Shown piece after piece: positions 1 to 8,431 of a stretch of 64,000 nt of DNA (the first letter of the stretch is position 1; the number at the start of each line of letters is the position of its first letter). This DNA comes from Anaerolineaceae bacterium (GTDB taxonomy: Bacteria; Chloroflexota; Anaerolineae; Promineifilales; Promineifilaceae), in contig PABI01000100.1 of NCBI GenBank assembly GCA_002699125.1, positions 1 through 64,000 on the forward strand, read 5' to 3'. The notes beneath the pieces are model-generated. The model had not been told where the DNA came from. It saw nothing but the letters and a program-made list of their open reading frames with translations, and did no database searches. A program made the translations under genes and the position numbers.

Positions 1-2
1 CA

Positions 3-54
3 CAGATTACACAGATTTCGCAGATAAAATAATCTGTGTAATCTGCGAAATCTG
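3..54. repeat. Intergenic inverted repeat of CAGATT-type 9-nt units
   Basis: Short units of the form CAGATTNCN run in tandem (from 3 to 25) and are followed by their reverse complement (32 to 54). Positions 3-16 pair exactly with 32-45, and 12-25 pair exactly with 41-54. A related arrangement built on CACAGAT units occurs at 37513-37584, so this is a dispersed intergenic family rather than a gene-specific operator. Positions 55-239 hold no gene I can support. Confidence 0.7.
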
Positions 55-239
55 CGGATTTTCATTCATGGTGTTGAGCTTGCGCTCATGTTGTCTCCTT
101 AAAGAATCGGGCGAGTTGATTAAGTTGACTTCAGTATGCCAGCCGACCATCACCAAACCGTGAACAACACCCACTGGCTGCATAACCAAACCATAACCAA
201 GTCATAACCATTGCTTATTGTGATAGAATGTGCTTCACC

Positions 240-3200
240 ATGAACAACTTGTCCCTGTCCTTGCTTGGCTCCTTTCAAGCCACTTTAGATGAAAACCCAA
301 TCACGCAATTCCGTACCAAAAGTGTGCAGGCATTGTTGATCTATCTGGTGTGCGAAGCGGAACGGCCGCATCACCGTGAAGCCTTAATGGAACTGCTCTG
401 GCCGGGAATGCCCCAAGCCTCTGCCCAGGCCAACATGCGCCAGACGCTGTACCGGCTGCGGAAGTTGATTCCGGAGGTGAAGGGGAAAGGTGGAGAAACG
501 CCTGTGCTGAGCGGGGTCGATGCAACCGTTCCCTTCCTCCTCAGCGACCGCCAAACCATCCAGATCAATCCTGAAGCCGACTACTATCTGGATGTAGCCA
601 CCTTTGCCACCAGCGAACCAGCACAAGCCATAACACTTTATCGCGGCGATTTTTTGGCCGATTTCTACTTGCCGGACAGCGAAGCGTTTGAAGCATGGGT
701 ATCAGGGCGGCGGGCCGACTATCGGCGGCGGGTTTTGGCGATGATGGAGGGGGAAACGGCCGTTCACCTGCAAAACGCCAACTACGACGAAGCTATCCAA
801 CTGGCAAGGCAGCAGTTAGACATCGACAACCTGCATGAGAGCACCCATCGGCAGTTGATGGAAGCGTTGGCGCGGAACGGCCGTCGCCAGGAAGCACTCA
901 GTCACTACAACAGCCTGCGTCAACTCCTGCAAGATGAATTAGCCATCGAACCAGAGCAGGAAACCATTGCCCTGGTTCAAGCAATTCAGGAAGGTGAGTT
1001 GAGTAACGCAGGCACCCCTCCCGCACCACAATCCATCCCACCCTTAGCAGATGAACCAGAACGCCCCAGGCATAACTTACCGCAGCGGCTTACCTCCTTT
1101 GTGGGCCGCGAAAAAGAAATAGCAACGATCACGGAGCTAATCAGCCAAAATCGTTTGGTGATGCTGACCGGCGTGGGCGGCATCGGCAAAACCAACTTGT
1201 GCCTGCAAGTGGGGCGTAAGATGCTGGATGAGTTTCCCGACGGCGTCTGGCTGGTAGAACTGGCCCCCATTGCCGATCCAGCGCTGGTGGCCAAAACAGC
1301 CGCCAATACCCTGGGACTGCGCGAATCGCCCGATCGCACGCTGGTCTCTTATGCCCGGGAAACCCAGGAGTCCGAACAGCGCTCGATTTTGCAGATTTTG
1401 CTTGATTATTTGCAGGAGAAACAATGCCTGCTCATTCTCGATAACTGCGAACACGTTATCGAGGCCGCTGCCCAATTTGTTGACACTTTGTTGCAAGCCA
1501 CGACCGGTGTCAAAATTCTGGCCAGCAGTCGGGAAGCGTTGGGCGTCCTGGGGGAAATACCTTTTCGCGTGCCCTCGCTCGCCGTTCCTGGCGTTCATCA
1601 ATTACCGGCGGTGAATGAGTGGCAGCAATTTGATGCGTTAACCCTTTTTGCGGAACGGGCAACGGCCGTTTCGCCAGAATTTCAGGTGACGGAAGACAAC
1701 TTTCCCTCGCTGGTGCAAATTTGCCAACGGCTGGATGGTATCCCCCTGGCGCTGGAATTAGCCGCCGCCCGCGTCAGCGTCCTCAACACAGCCCAAATTG
1801 CCACCCGTCTGGATGACCGTTTTCGTTTGTTAACCGGTGGCAGCCGCACCGCCTTGCCACGCCAGCAAACGCTGCGTGCCCTCATCGACTGGAGTTGGGA
1901 GCTGCTAACTGAAACAGAACAGATGTTGCTGCAGCGATTATCTGTCTTTGCCGGCGGAATGAATCTGGAAGCGGTGGAAGCCGTTTGTGCCGGTAACGGC
2001 CTTGATTCCTATGATTTGCTCGACTTGCTGAGCGAACTGGTCAGAAAATCGCTCGTCCTTTCCCGGCGCGAACCAGGGCAACCGATCCGTTACCATCTGC
2101 TAGAAACGATCCGCCAATATGCCCAGGAACGGTTGGTGACCACCAGACAAGGTGCCACCTTCCGCCAGCGTCATCTGGATTATTTCATGACGTGGGCCAA
2201 ACGTGCTAAACCGGAGCTAACCGGTCCTGATCAGGCAATGTGGCTCAATCGTCTGGAGAAAGAATTGGACAATCTGCGGGCGGCCCTCAACTGGGCGCTC
2301 GAAACAGATTGTGAAGCAGGTTTGCAGCTAGTGACGGCTAGTTGGCGATTTTGGGACCTCGGCTATGTCGCCGAGGGCGAAATGTGGCTGGCGCAGCTCA
2401 TGGCCAAGGCAGACTTAGTGGCTCCCGCGATCAAGGCCAAAGCTTTACAAGTGTGGGCCACATTCAATTTTAGTTTGTTCAAACGTGAAGAAGCTCGCCA
2501 GTTGTTTGAGCAAAGTCTCACCATGCACCAGGCGTTACAAGATGAGGCAGAAGTGGTCAATTCACTGCGTTTCTTGACCATCTTTCACGGTTTGATAGAG
2601 GGCCAAAGGGCATTGCTTGATCTTCTGTCCCGATTGCGCAAACCAGGCTATGAATTGCAGCTGGCGGAGACATTATTGTGGTTGGGTTATTATGAGGCCC
2701 AACAAAACAATTATGAAAAGGCCGAGGCTTTTGTGCGTGAGAGCGAATCTCTTTTTCGTAAAATGAATCACCTGGCCGGGCTGGCTGATGCACTGCAATG
2801 GTTTGGTCAATTTGCCACCTGGCAAGGAACATTCGAAGCCGCCCGGCTTCCCCTGGAAGAAAGTTTAGCCATACAAAAACAACTGGGTGAAAGAAGGGTT
2901 TTCAGCAGTCTGCAAATGCTTGGTGTTCTAAATCTCAAGTTGGGTAATTACCCGCAAGCCATACAGTTTCTCAATGAAAGCCTGGCGCTGACACAACATT
3001 CTGGGGCCATTGCCTTTGGCTATTGGACATTCATCCATCTTGGGTATGCCCAGTTGCGGCTGGGCGCACATGAGGAAGCACATCAGGTCTTTACCAAAAG
3101 TTTGAAGCAGTTCAATGACGTGCAAGAGCAAATTGGCGTCGTCTTTACCTTGGAAGGATTTGCCAGTTTGGCCGTGACCCAAAAGCAAGCTGAGCGAGCG

Positions 3201-3401
3201 GTACGGCTTTTTGCTTTTGCGGACCAGATGCGCGTGGCATTACACGACCCCCGGCCATTTTCTGAGCAGGCAGACGTGGAGCGGGATTTGGCGGCTATTC
3301 GGGAGATGATCGACCAGAACACCTTTGACGCTGCCTATGCCGCGGGTCAAGCCCTGACGATAGACGAAGCACTGGCTTACGCACTTGAAGATACGGATTG
3401 A
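240..3401 (+). CDS. BTAD/SARP-type transcriptional regulator with NB-ARC ATPase and TPR repeats
   Basis: Large STAND-type regulator of the AfsR/SARP class. The start at 240 (MNNLSLSLLGSF) matches the family's usual N-terminus better than the ATG at 228. Residues 1 to about 100 resemble the winged-helix DNA-binding domain and about 100-255 the bacterial transcriptional activation (BTAD) domain. An NB-ARC ATPase follows, with Walker A GVGGIGKT near residue 310 and Walker B CLLILDNCEH near residue 396. The C-terminal third (about 680-1000) is TPR-like. In the known family, ATP-dependent oligomerisation and TPR ligand sensing control DNA binding; target genes cannot be read from the sequence. It contains several in-frame ACGGCCGT palindromes. 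Confidence 0.88.
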   Translation: MNNLSLSLLGSFQATLDENPITQFRTKSVQALLIYLVCEAERPHHREALMELLWPGMPQASAQANMRQTLYRLRKLIPEVKGKGGETPVLSGVDATVPFLLSDRQTIQINPEADYYLDVATFATSEPAQAITLYRGDFLADFYLPDSEAFEAWVSGRRADYRRRVLAMMEGETAVHLQNANYDEAIQLARQQLDIDNLHESTHRQLMEALARNGRRQEALSHYNSLRQLLQDELAIEPEQETIALVQAIQEGELSNAGTPPAPQSIPPLADEPERPRHNLPQRLTSFVGREKEIATITELISQNRLVMLTGVGGIGKTNLCLQVGRKMLDEFPDGVWLVELAPIADPALVAKTAANTLGLRESPDRTLVSYARETQESEQRSILQILLDYLQEKQCLLILDNCEHVIEAAAQFVDTLLQATTGVKILASSREALGVLGEIPFRVPSLAVPGVHQLPAVNEWQQFDALTLFAERATAVSPEFQVTEDNFPSLVQICQRLDGIPLALELAAARVSVLNTAQIATRLDDRFRLLTGGSRTALPRQQTLRALIDWSWELLTETEQMLLQRLSVFAGGMNLEAVEAVCAGNGLDSYDLLDLLSELVRKSLVLSRREPGQPIRYHLLETIRQYAQERLVTTRQGATFRQRHLDYFMTWAKRAKPELTGPDQAMWLNRLEKELDNLRAALNWALETDCEAGLQLVTASWRFWDLGYVAEGEMWLAQLMAKADLVAPAIKAKALQVWATFNFSLFKREEARQLFEQSLTMHQALQDEAEVVNSLRFLTIFHGLIEGQRALLDLLSRLRKPGYELQLAETLLWLGYYEAQQNNYEKAEAFVRESESLFRKMNHLAGLADALQWFGQFATWQGTFEAARLPLEESLAIQKQLGERRVFSSLQMLGVLNLKLGNYPQAIQFLNESLALTQHSGAIAFGYWTFIHLGYAQLRLGAHEEAHQVFTKSLKQFNDVQEQIGVVFTLEGFASLAVTQKQAERAVRLFAFADQMRVALHDPRPFSEQADVERDLAAIREMIDQNTFDAAYAAGQALTIDEALAYALEDTD

Positions 3402-3541
3402 ATAAGACCATAGCTGATTGTCTATTTTTTGCTGCGGCCATCTAACACCATACTTAGCGATGGGTCGTCAGCCCCCTTCAATACAAAAAGCATCCAAACC
3501 CTACTTTTTCTGCCAATAGCTCAACAATCATAATTTCAGGC

Positions 3542-3570
3542 TTGACAAAGTGTATTTTTTACACTATTAT
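3542..3570 (+). promoter_or_regulatory. Sigma-70-type promoter with operator in the spacer
   Basis: A perfect -35 TTGACA (3542-3547) is followed after exactly 17 bp by TATTAT (3565-3570). The spacer contains the palindrome AGTGTA-N5-TACACT (3549-3565), so a bound repressor would cover the promoter core. It points at the 35-codon ORF and the PP2C/kinase pair. Positions 3402-3541 contain no recognisable gene. Confidence 0.75.
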
Positions 3571-3591
3571 GACTTCGTGTAATTTTTACAC
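3549..3591. promoter_or_regulatory. Paired operator-like palindromes
   Basis: Two related palindromes lie 28 bp apart (start to start): AGTGTA-N5-TACACT (3549-3565) and GTGTAA-TTT-TTACAC (3577-3591). The first sits between the -35 and -10 boxes and the second at or just after the expected transcription start. This is the typical geometry of a dimeric repressor binding cooperatively. No candidate repressor is adjacent, so the regulator is unknown. Confidence 0.6.
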
Positions 3592-3634
3592 ATATCATTT
3601 TTCAGCGAGACGACACCAACTGTCGTTGACCACC

Positions 3635-3742
3635 ATGAATTCAAATAGAACGCTGATGGTTCGGCTGCGCTCACCACAAGCTTACCTGAGCACCCTGATC
3701 AGGCAGATCATCAGCGTCCTATTTTCAGAGGAACCTGAATGA
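3635..3742 (+). CDS. Possible 35-residue leader ORF coupled to the PP2C gene
   Basis: The ATG at 3635 opens a 35-codon frame ending in TGA at 3740-3742. This stop overlaps the PP2C start codon as ATGA, the usual sign of translational coupling. The product (MNSNRTLMVRLRSPQAYLST and 15 more residues ending SEEPE) is basic, then amphipathic. I recognise no family. The same frame is open back to 3542, but that start lies inside the promoter. It could be a leader peptide or only a fortuitous frame in the 5' leader; no clear Shine-Dalgarno precedes it. Confidence 0.35.
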   Translation: MNSNRTLMVRLRSPQAYLSTLIRQIISVLFSEEPE

Positions 3743-4482
3743 TCAGCCAAGCTACCACACTCGGCCGTGCTCACCGCCTAATGCAGCACAACTGCCAGGA
3801 TTTTGCCGCCACTGCCTCCCTCACCCCCAACATCGCCATCGGGCTGGTGTGTGATGGCTGCGGCAGTAAATTTGTAGGCAACGGCCGTTCCCACCCCTCC
3901 CAAAACGAAATCGGCGCTAATCTGTTGGGCCAGTTTGCCATCGACTTTCTCAGCGACAAATTAAGCCACTTATCCCAACCACCCTGCCCGGAAAAGGTAG
4001 AAACCATTCTGGCTGATTTACACCTGGCCAGCCTCACCTTTTTGCATCATCTGGTGGCTCATTTTCCTGAAGCCACGCGCCGCCAATTTGTGGCTACACG
4101 ATTATTGTCTACGCTGGTTGGTTTTGTGCATGTGAGGGAAACGGCCGTTTTCTTCTGGCAAGGCGATGGCTTTCTGGTCGTAGACGGCACCATATGCCAG
4201 CTGGAAAGCAGCAACCAGCCTGACTACCTGGCTTACCAGCTGCTCCAGCCCACCCCCTGCCAGACCAACTTCCAACTTGCTTTTGTGCCCCAGCCGGAAC
4301 AAATCCGCTGGCTGGCAGTGGCTACTGACGGCTGGTCAGCGAACTTACTCAGCCAGTTAGGCGAGCCCCGTACGACGCTGACCCTACAGCGCTGGCTCAA
4401 CGTTCAAACGCAACAGCGCGGCCAGTTTGATGATGATGGGGCAGTGGCCATCTGGCACAAACAGGAAAATTGTGAATTGTGA
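3739..4482 (+). CDS. PP2C-family serine/threonine phosphatase
   Basis: This 247-residue protein has PP2C-type metal-binding motifs: NCQDF near residues 18-22 (Asp21), VCDGCGS at 37-43 (Asp39-Gly40), a GDG segment mid-protein, and VATDGW near residue 197. PP2C enzymes remove phosphate from Ser/Thr using two metal ions. The kinase that follows 67 bp downstream on the same strand is the obvious partner or substrate. Similar phosphatase/kinase pairs occur with a TerY-like vWA protein in bacterial stress systems, but no vWA gene is present here. Its start overlaps a 35-codon ORF, and a promoter with palindromic operators lies 170-200 bp upstream. Confidence 0.8.
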   Translation: MISQATTLGRAHRLMQHNCQDFAATASLTPNIAIGLVCDGCGSKFVGNGRSHPSQNEIGANLLGQFAIDFLSDKLSHLSQPPCPEKVETILADLHLASLTFLHHLVAHFPEATRRQFVATRLLSTLVGFVHVRETAVFFWQGDGFLVVDGTICQLESSNQPDYLAYQLLQPTPCQTNFQLAFVPQPEQIRWLAVATDGWSANLLSQLGEPRTTLTLQRWLNVQTQQRGQFDDDGAVAIWHKQENCEL

Positions 4483-4506
4483 ACCGGTCAGTTCATTCAC
4501 AATTCA
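4473..4506. repeat. AATTGTGAA hairpin overlapping the PP2C stop codon
   Basis: TGAATTGTGAA (4473-4483) pairs perfectly with TTCACAATTCA (4496-4506) across a 12-nt loop. The PP2C stop codon lies in the left arm. There is no U-tract, so it is not an ordinary terminator. The same word family recurs at 58385-58449. Confidence 0.6.
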
Positions 4507-4549
4507 AAAGCGACCAAAGTCACCCACAATCTCACCATTCAAAATTACC

Positions 4550-6355
4550 ATGGCACACACGATCTACATTCAAAACCAACGTTACCAGCTAGATGCCGCC
4601 GATTTGATTCAGTCGGGTGGTGAGGGGATGGTGTTTGGGCTGGGGAATACGGCCGTCAAGCTCTACCATCACCCCACGCCAGCCCATCAAGACAAAATAC
4701 GCCACTGGTTCGCCCAACCCCGACAACTACCCGGTGAAATTCTAGCCCCCTGTGCACCCGCCTTCAACAAGCAGGGCCAAATCATCGGCGTGCAAATGCC
4801 TCGACTGCCGGCCATGTCCGTGCCCTTAAAACAACTCAGCCTACCCAACTTTTGGCAGCAGCACGCGCTCACGACACAGCAAATCGTGCCGCTTTTCCAA
4901 AGGCTGCATCAGGCGCTAAGCCGACTGCACCAGCTGCAAATTGTGGTAGGTGACCTGAACGAAACCAACCTTTTTTTCACCCCGCCCGGCCAGAGTGCAA
5001 GCCAATCATTCTGGATTGATGTGGACAGCTACCAGTTTGGCCAGTTTCCTTGTCCGGTGGCTATGCCTGCTTTTTTGGATCCTACTCTGTACCACGTGAC
5101 AAATTTTGCTGAACGGCCGTATTTCACCCCCCTCACCGACTGGTATGCTTTTACCGTGCTGTTGGTAAAAAGTTTGCTCCAGATACATCCCTACGGTGGC
5201 GTACACCGCCAGCACAAATCGCTCCAGGCGCGGGCCACGGCCGGCGTCAGCATCCTGGCCAATGACGTCACCCTACCGCCTCGCGCACGTCCGCCAGAAA
5301 CATTGTCTGACGACCTGCTGCATCATCTGCACACCACGTTCGACAAAGGGGAAAGACGGCCGTTTCCGCCAAATCTTCTTCAAGAATACGCCCAAAACCT
5401 GCAAAGCTGCCCTCAATGCCAGCTGGCTTATCCCGGCAACCGGCGCGGCTGCCCGGCGTGCAGCCATCCCACGCCGGTGCCCGTGCAGCCCAGCGCCGCC
5501 GTCTCCAAAACGTTGCTCCAGGTAGACGGATTCATTGAGGCGGTTTTTGTGCAGCCAAACGGCCGTCTCCTCATCATTTACCGGCAAGGGGAGCAGTATC
5601 GTTTGGTTCGGGCCGGCATCGGCGGCTTGCTAAGCGAGATGGTCCTGTTTAACGGCAGCGTGGGCTACCGCTTCGGCACCTTCACCCGACCCGATGGCCA
5701 CGACTTTCTGGTGGTCAATCCGCCCCACCGACCGCAGCTGCTGGTGCTGGACATTTACAGCAGCCAGCCGCAGCAGGTGACGCTGCTGGAGACGGCCATG
5801 TTTCGGAATACGGCCGTTTTTACCACCACGCCCAATCATCTTTACCGCATCAGCGGCGGCTGGATCATACGCGGCAGCGTCCAGTATGGCAGCTATTTGG
5901 AAGATCCGGTTGGCACGGCCCACCGCGCCCAGACGCAGCTGTTTGGCTCCCCATTCAGCAACACCGTCGCCGGTTTTCATCGCATTTTTGCCGAGCACCG
6001 ATTTTTCACCATCACCCCCAATGGCACCGAACGCCAGCTGGCGACAGCGCTGCCGCCCGGTTCCTACATTGCTGAAGCGGCCGTTGTCTTTGCTCCGAAT
6101 TTGATTGGCGTGGTGCAGCAGTTGGCCGAAAACGGCCGTTTTCACACCCACGTTCAGGCATTTAACCAGCAAGGGCAGTGGCAGCAAAGCTGGGATTTGG
6201 GTGAGGATGGATGGGAAACGGCCGTGCACCAATTTGCCAGCCTCAAACAGCCCTTACCCCAACCGCTGCCGCCCAGCGACAAACTACATTACCATCCTGC
6301 CGGCTGGCTCATCCAACAGCCACAGCAGCTAAACTTCTTGGCTGCGAGCAAATAA
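4550..6355 (+). CDS. Atypical Ser/Thr protein kinase with zinc ribbon and C-terminal propeller-like region
   Basis: This 601-residue protein starts at ATG 4550 (MAHTIYIQNQRY). The kinase core shows a glycine loop GGEGMV (residues 23-28), a likely ATP lysine Lys37, a catalytic-loop GDLNETN with Asp135 and Asn140, and IDVDS (Asp157) in the DFG position, so catalysis looks intact. A four-Cys zinc ribbon follows (Cys287, 290, 301, 304). From about 310 to the end, repeated beta-rich blades with aromatic and Gly pairs suggest a propeller-like sensor region (inference). It is the third ORF behind the operator-bearing promoter and pairs with the PP2C phosphatase. At least seven ACGGCCGT octamers are used within it, in all frames. 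Confidence 0.8.
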   Translation: MAHTIYIQNQRYQLDAADLIQSGGEGMVFGLGNTAVKLYHHPTPAHQDKIRHWFAQPRQLPGEILAPCAPAFNKQGQIIGVQMPRLPAMSVPLKQLSLPNFWQQHALTTQQIVPLFQRLHQALSRLHQLQIVVGDLNETNLFFTPPGQSASQSFWIDVDSYQFGQFPCPVAMPAFLDPTLYHVTNFAERPYFTPLTDWYAFTVLLVKSLLQIHPYGGVHRQHKSLQARATAGVSILANDVTLPPRARPPETLSDDLLHHLHTTFDKGERRPFPPNLLQEYAQNLQSCPQCQLAYPGNRRGCPACSHPTPVPVQPSAAVSKTLLQVDGFIEAVFVQPNGRLLIIYRQGEQYRLVRAGIGGLLSEMVLFNGSVGYRFGTFTRPDGHDFLVVNPPHRPQLLVLDIYSSQPQQVTLLETAMFRNTAVFTTTPNHLYRISGGWIIRGSVQYGSYLEDPVGTAHRAQTQLFGSPFSNTVAGFHRIFAEHRFFTITPNGTERQLATALPPGSYIAEAAVVFAPNLIGVVQQLAENGRFHTHVQAFNQQGQWQQSWDLGEDGWETAVHQFASLKQPLPQPLPPSDKLHYHPAGWLIQQPQQLNFLAASK

Positions 6356-6365
6356 TTCACCTCGC

Positions 6366-6680
6366 TTACTTGCGAAATCGGCCAACGATGAGGCGATAGG
6401 GACAGTTGCGGCACTGATAATATTGCGTGTGCCACTGCCAAAAAACCGCCGAGCGCCGTCTTTCAGTAAAAATTTCTTTGCGTCTAAAAGCAAATGTGAT
6501 GTGGCAATGTGGGCATCTTGACTGCCGCCGAATCCAGAATGCACGGATGAACAAAACCGGTATGAAGAATCCCATGATTTTAGCTTCAACGGGAAACCCA
6601 CTCGCAGACAACATGCAGGCAAGACCAACATTCACAACGATAAGGAACCAATGAATAAGCCATTGAGAAAAATGTTCCAC
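6366..6680 (-). CDS. Small membrane protein with zinc ribbon
   Basis: About 104 residues. I place the start at GTG 6680 because GAGGG lies 5 nt upstream; the frame is open further (to 6737) but without a ribosome site. Two hydrophobic segments (IHWFLIVVNVGLACML and IMGFFIPVLFI) are followed by CPHC and, 30 residues later, CRNC, which would form one zinc ribbon on the cytosolic side. It is convergent with the kinase gene, only 10 bp from its stop. I do not recognise the family. Confidence 0.6.
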   Translation of the reverse strand: MEHFSQWLIHWFLIVVNVGLACMLSASGFPVEAKIMGFFIPVLFIRAFWIRRQSRCPHCHITFAFRRKEIFTERRRSAVFWQWHTQYYQCRNCPYRLIVGRFRK

Positions 6681-6875
6681 AGCAACCCTCTGGCATTTAT
6701 CAACGGGACAAAAAGATAAAACGAGGAAATGTCCCAAGAGAACTTTCGACTGATTTCATTATGCCACGCATCATATGATCGGCAAAAAAGTTATCATCTC
6801 CTCACATTCACGCCGATTTTTCTTTATTTTTCGTCTAATGCTTAGGGTAAAGCCGCTGCCTGGCCTGTTTGATGT

Positions 6876-6881
6876 TATAAT
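6876..6881 (+). promoter_or_regulatory. Likely -10 box for the cyclophilin gene
   Basis: A perfect TATAAT lies about 70 bp upstream of the cyclophilin ATG. No convincing -35 box is seen at the right spacing, so the assignment is tentative. The rest of 6681-6948 shows no gene. Confidence 0.4.
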
Positions 6882-6948
6882 TCAGGTTGTTATTCATTGC
6901 GGCTGGGAATGACGGCCGTATTATTTTTGAACCTTCAGGAGAGTTTGA

Positions 6949-7431
6949 ATGAGTAAACAATGGCAATCCCCCCCGGAAATGCAAATCGACCCCAAAAAGA
7001 ATTACTCAGCCACGATGGAAACCAACAAAGGCACCATCGAGTTAGAGCTGTTTGCCGAGCACGCCCCCGTTACCGTCAACAATTTTGTTTTCCTTTCGCG
7101 CGAAGGCTACTACGATGATGTGGCATTCCACCGCGTCATTAGCAACTTCGTCATTCAGGGCGGCGACCCCACCGGTACCGGTGGTGGCGGTCCGGGCTAT
7201 ACTTTCAAAGACGAGTTTGCCGGCAATCCCCACAAACACGGCACCGGCTACCTGTCGATGGCCAATCGCGGCCCCGGCACCAATGGCTCCCAATTTTTCA
7301 TCACCCACGCGCCGCAGCCGCATCTGGATGGCAAGCACACCGTATTTGGCAAAGTCACCAGCGGCATGGATGTGGTCAACAGCATTCGCCAGGGCGACAA
7401 AATGACCAGCGTCACCATTACTGAATCCTAG
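6949..7431 (+). CDS. Cyclophilin-type peptidyl-prolyl cis-trans isomerase
   Basis: A 160-residue single-domain cyclophilin that catalyses cis-trans isomerisation of Xaa-Pro bonds during protein folding. The active-site signature is intact: FHR (60-62), IQGGDP (Gln70), GSQFFI (113-118) and the His130/VFG motif. There is no signal peptide, so it acts in the cytoplasm. The start has AGGAGA about 8 nt upstream. It is one of the few genes here with no ACGGCCGT. It ends before a strong bidirectional terminator shared with the convergent jag gene. Confidence 0.95.
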   Translation: MSKQWQSPPEMQIDPKKNYSATMETNKGTIELELFAEHAPVTVNNFVFLSREGYYDDVAFHRVISNFVIQGGDPTGTGGGGPGYTFKDEFAGNPHKHGTGYLSMANRGPGTNGSQFFITHAPQPHLDGKHTVFGKVTSGMDVVNSIRQGDKMTSVTITES

Positions 7432-7457
7432 ACACCACCACTCACAAAGACAAAAAA

Positions 7458-7485
7458 GGCCAGAGAAAACCCTCTGGCCTTTTTT
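7458..7485. terminator. Bidirectional Rho-independent terminator
   Basis: GGCCAGAG (7458-7465) pairs with CTCTGGCC (7472-7479) across loop AAAACC and is followed by T6. An A6 run precedes it, so it works in both directions for the convergent cyclophilin and jag genes. Confidence 0.9.
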
Positions 7486-7539
7486 ATTTCACGGGCAACC
7501 AACACAGACTGCTCAAAAAATCTCAAAAGTCTCTATGGC

Positions 7540-8334
7540 TTATTTAGGCAAGATGCGCACCTTACGTCGCTTTCCTTCGCCGGAGCTTTGTGTATACACT
7601 TCTTCGTTATCGCGCAGCGTCATATGGATGATGCGCCGCTCGTGCGGCGGCATGGGTTCCAGGCTCACGGCGCGGCGACGGCTGATCACTTTCTTCGCCA
7701 TGCGCTCCGCCAAACGGGCCAGCGCCTGCTGCCGTCGTTTGCGGTAGCCTTCCACATCCACCACAAACGTAGCTCGCCGTTGCAGCTGGTTGCCCACCAT
7801 GAGCCGGGCCAAATATTGCACCGCATTGAGCGTTTCCCCTCGTGGGCCAATGAGCACGCCCAGATCATCACCCTCAATATCAAACACATTCACCTGGCGG
7901 CCTGTTAAATCGTCTGGCTCCGAGATGGAAGCGGTGAGTTCAGCATCCACCTGCATTTTGTCCAACAGGGTGGACATCACTGCCATAGCGGCGTCTTTCT
8001 CTTCAGGGTCGGCCTCTATTACTTCAACGTCACGGCCGTTAGATTTGGCGGCAACGGCCGTATCCTTCTGTTTAGGAGCTGGCTTGGGCTGTTGTTTTGG
8101 GGTGGGAACGGCCGTTTTTGCTGCCGGTTTTGGTTTAGGTGCCGGCTCCGGTGAAGCAAGTGACACCAACCGCACCACCGCCTCACGGCTGCCAATGCCC
8201 AATAACCCGCGGCTCCCTTCATCAATCACATCAATAATCACTTCAGAGCGACCAACGCCCAGCTTTTGCAAGCCAGACTCAATCGCCTTTTCAACATCCG
8301 CCCCCCGAACTTCGATTTCACGTTTTGTTGTCAT
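7540..8334 (-). CDS. jag: Jag/KhpB (SpoIIIJ-associated) RNA-binding protein
   Basis: The start is ATG 8334, with AGAGG 7-8 nt upstream; the frame runs on to 8361. The 264-residue protein has the three Jag parts: an N-terminal Jag-N domain (MTTKREIEVRGADVEKAIES), a Pro/Lys/Ala-rich linker, a KH domain with GVLIGPRGETL, and an R3H domain ending RRIIHMTL. Jag/KhpB/EloR is an RNA-binding partner of KhpA linked to cell elongation and to YidC. It directly follows yidC, as in many bacteria. The linker and KH region carry ACGGCCGT copies. Confidence 0.93.
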   Translation of the reverse strand: MTTKREIEVRGADVEKAIESGLQKLGVGRSEVIIDVIDEGSRGLLGIGSREAVVRLVSLASPEPAPKPKPAAKTAVPTPKQQPKPAPKQKDTAVAAKSNGRDVEVIEADPEEKDAAMAVMSTLLDKMQVDAELTASISEPDDLTGRQVNVFDIEGDDLGVLIGPRGETLNAVQYLARLMVGNQLQRRATFVVDVEGYRKRRQQALARLAERMAKKVISRRRAVSLEPMPPHERRIIHMTLRDNEEVYTQSSGEGKRRKVRILPK

Positions 8335-8431
8335 ACTAACCTCTTTATTCTCGCTAAACACTCCCTATGGCCAGAGTCAGCGGACCATAGGGCGGGCCAG
8401 TTTATATTCGCCGTAAACCAAATGCTGCGGT

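Noticed and set aside
3542-3634. N-terminal part of a 66-codon ORF
   Set aside because: Its start codon is the TTG of the -35 box and its first codons are the promoter and operator. Only the part from ATG 3635 is a possible gene.
3402-3738. A TerY-like vWA gene completing a phosphorylation triad
   Set aside because: No frame long enough for a vWA domain exists upstream; only a 35-codon ORF is present.
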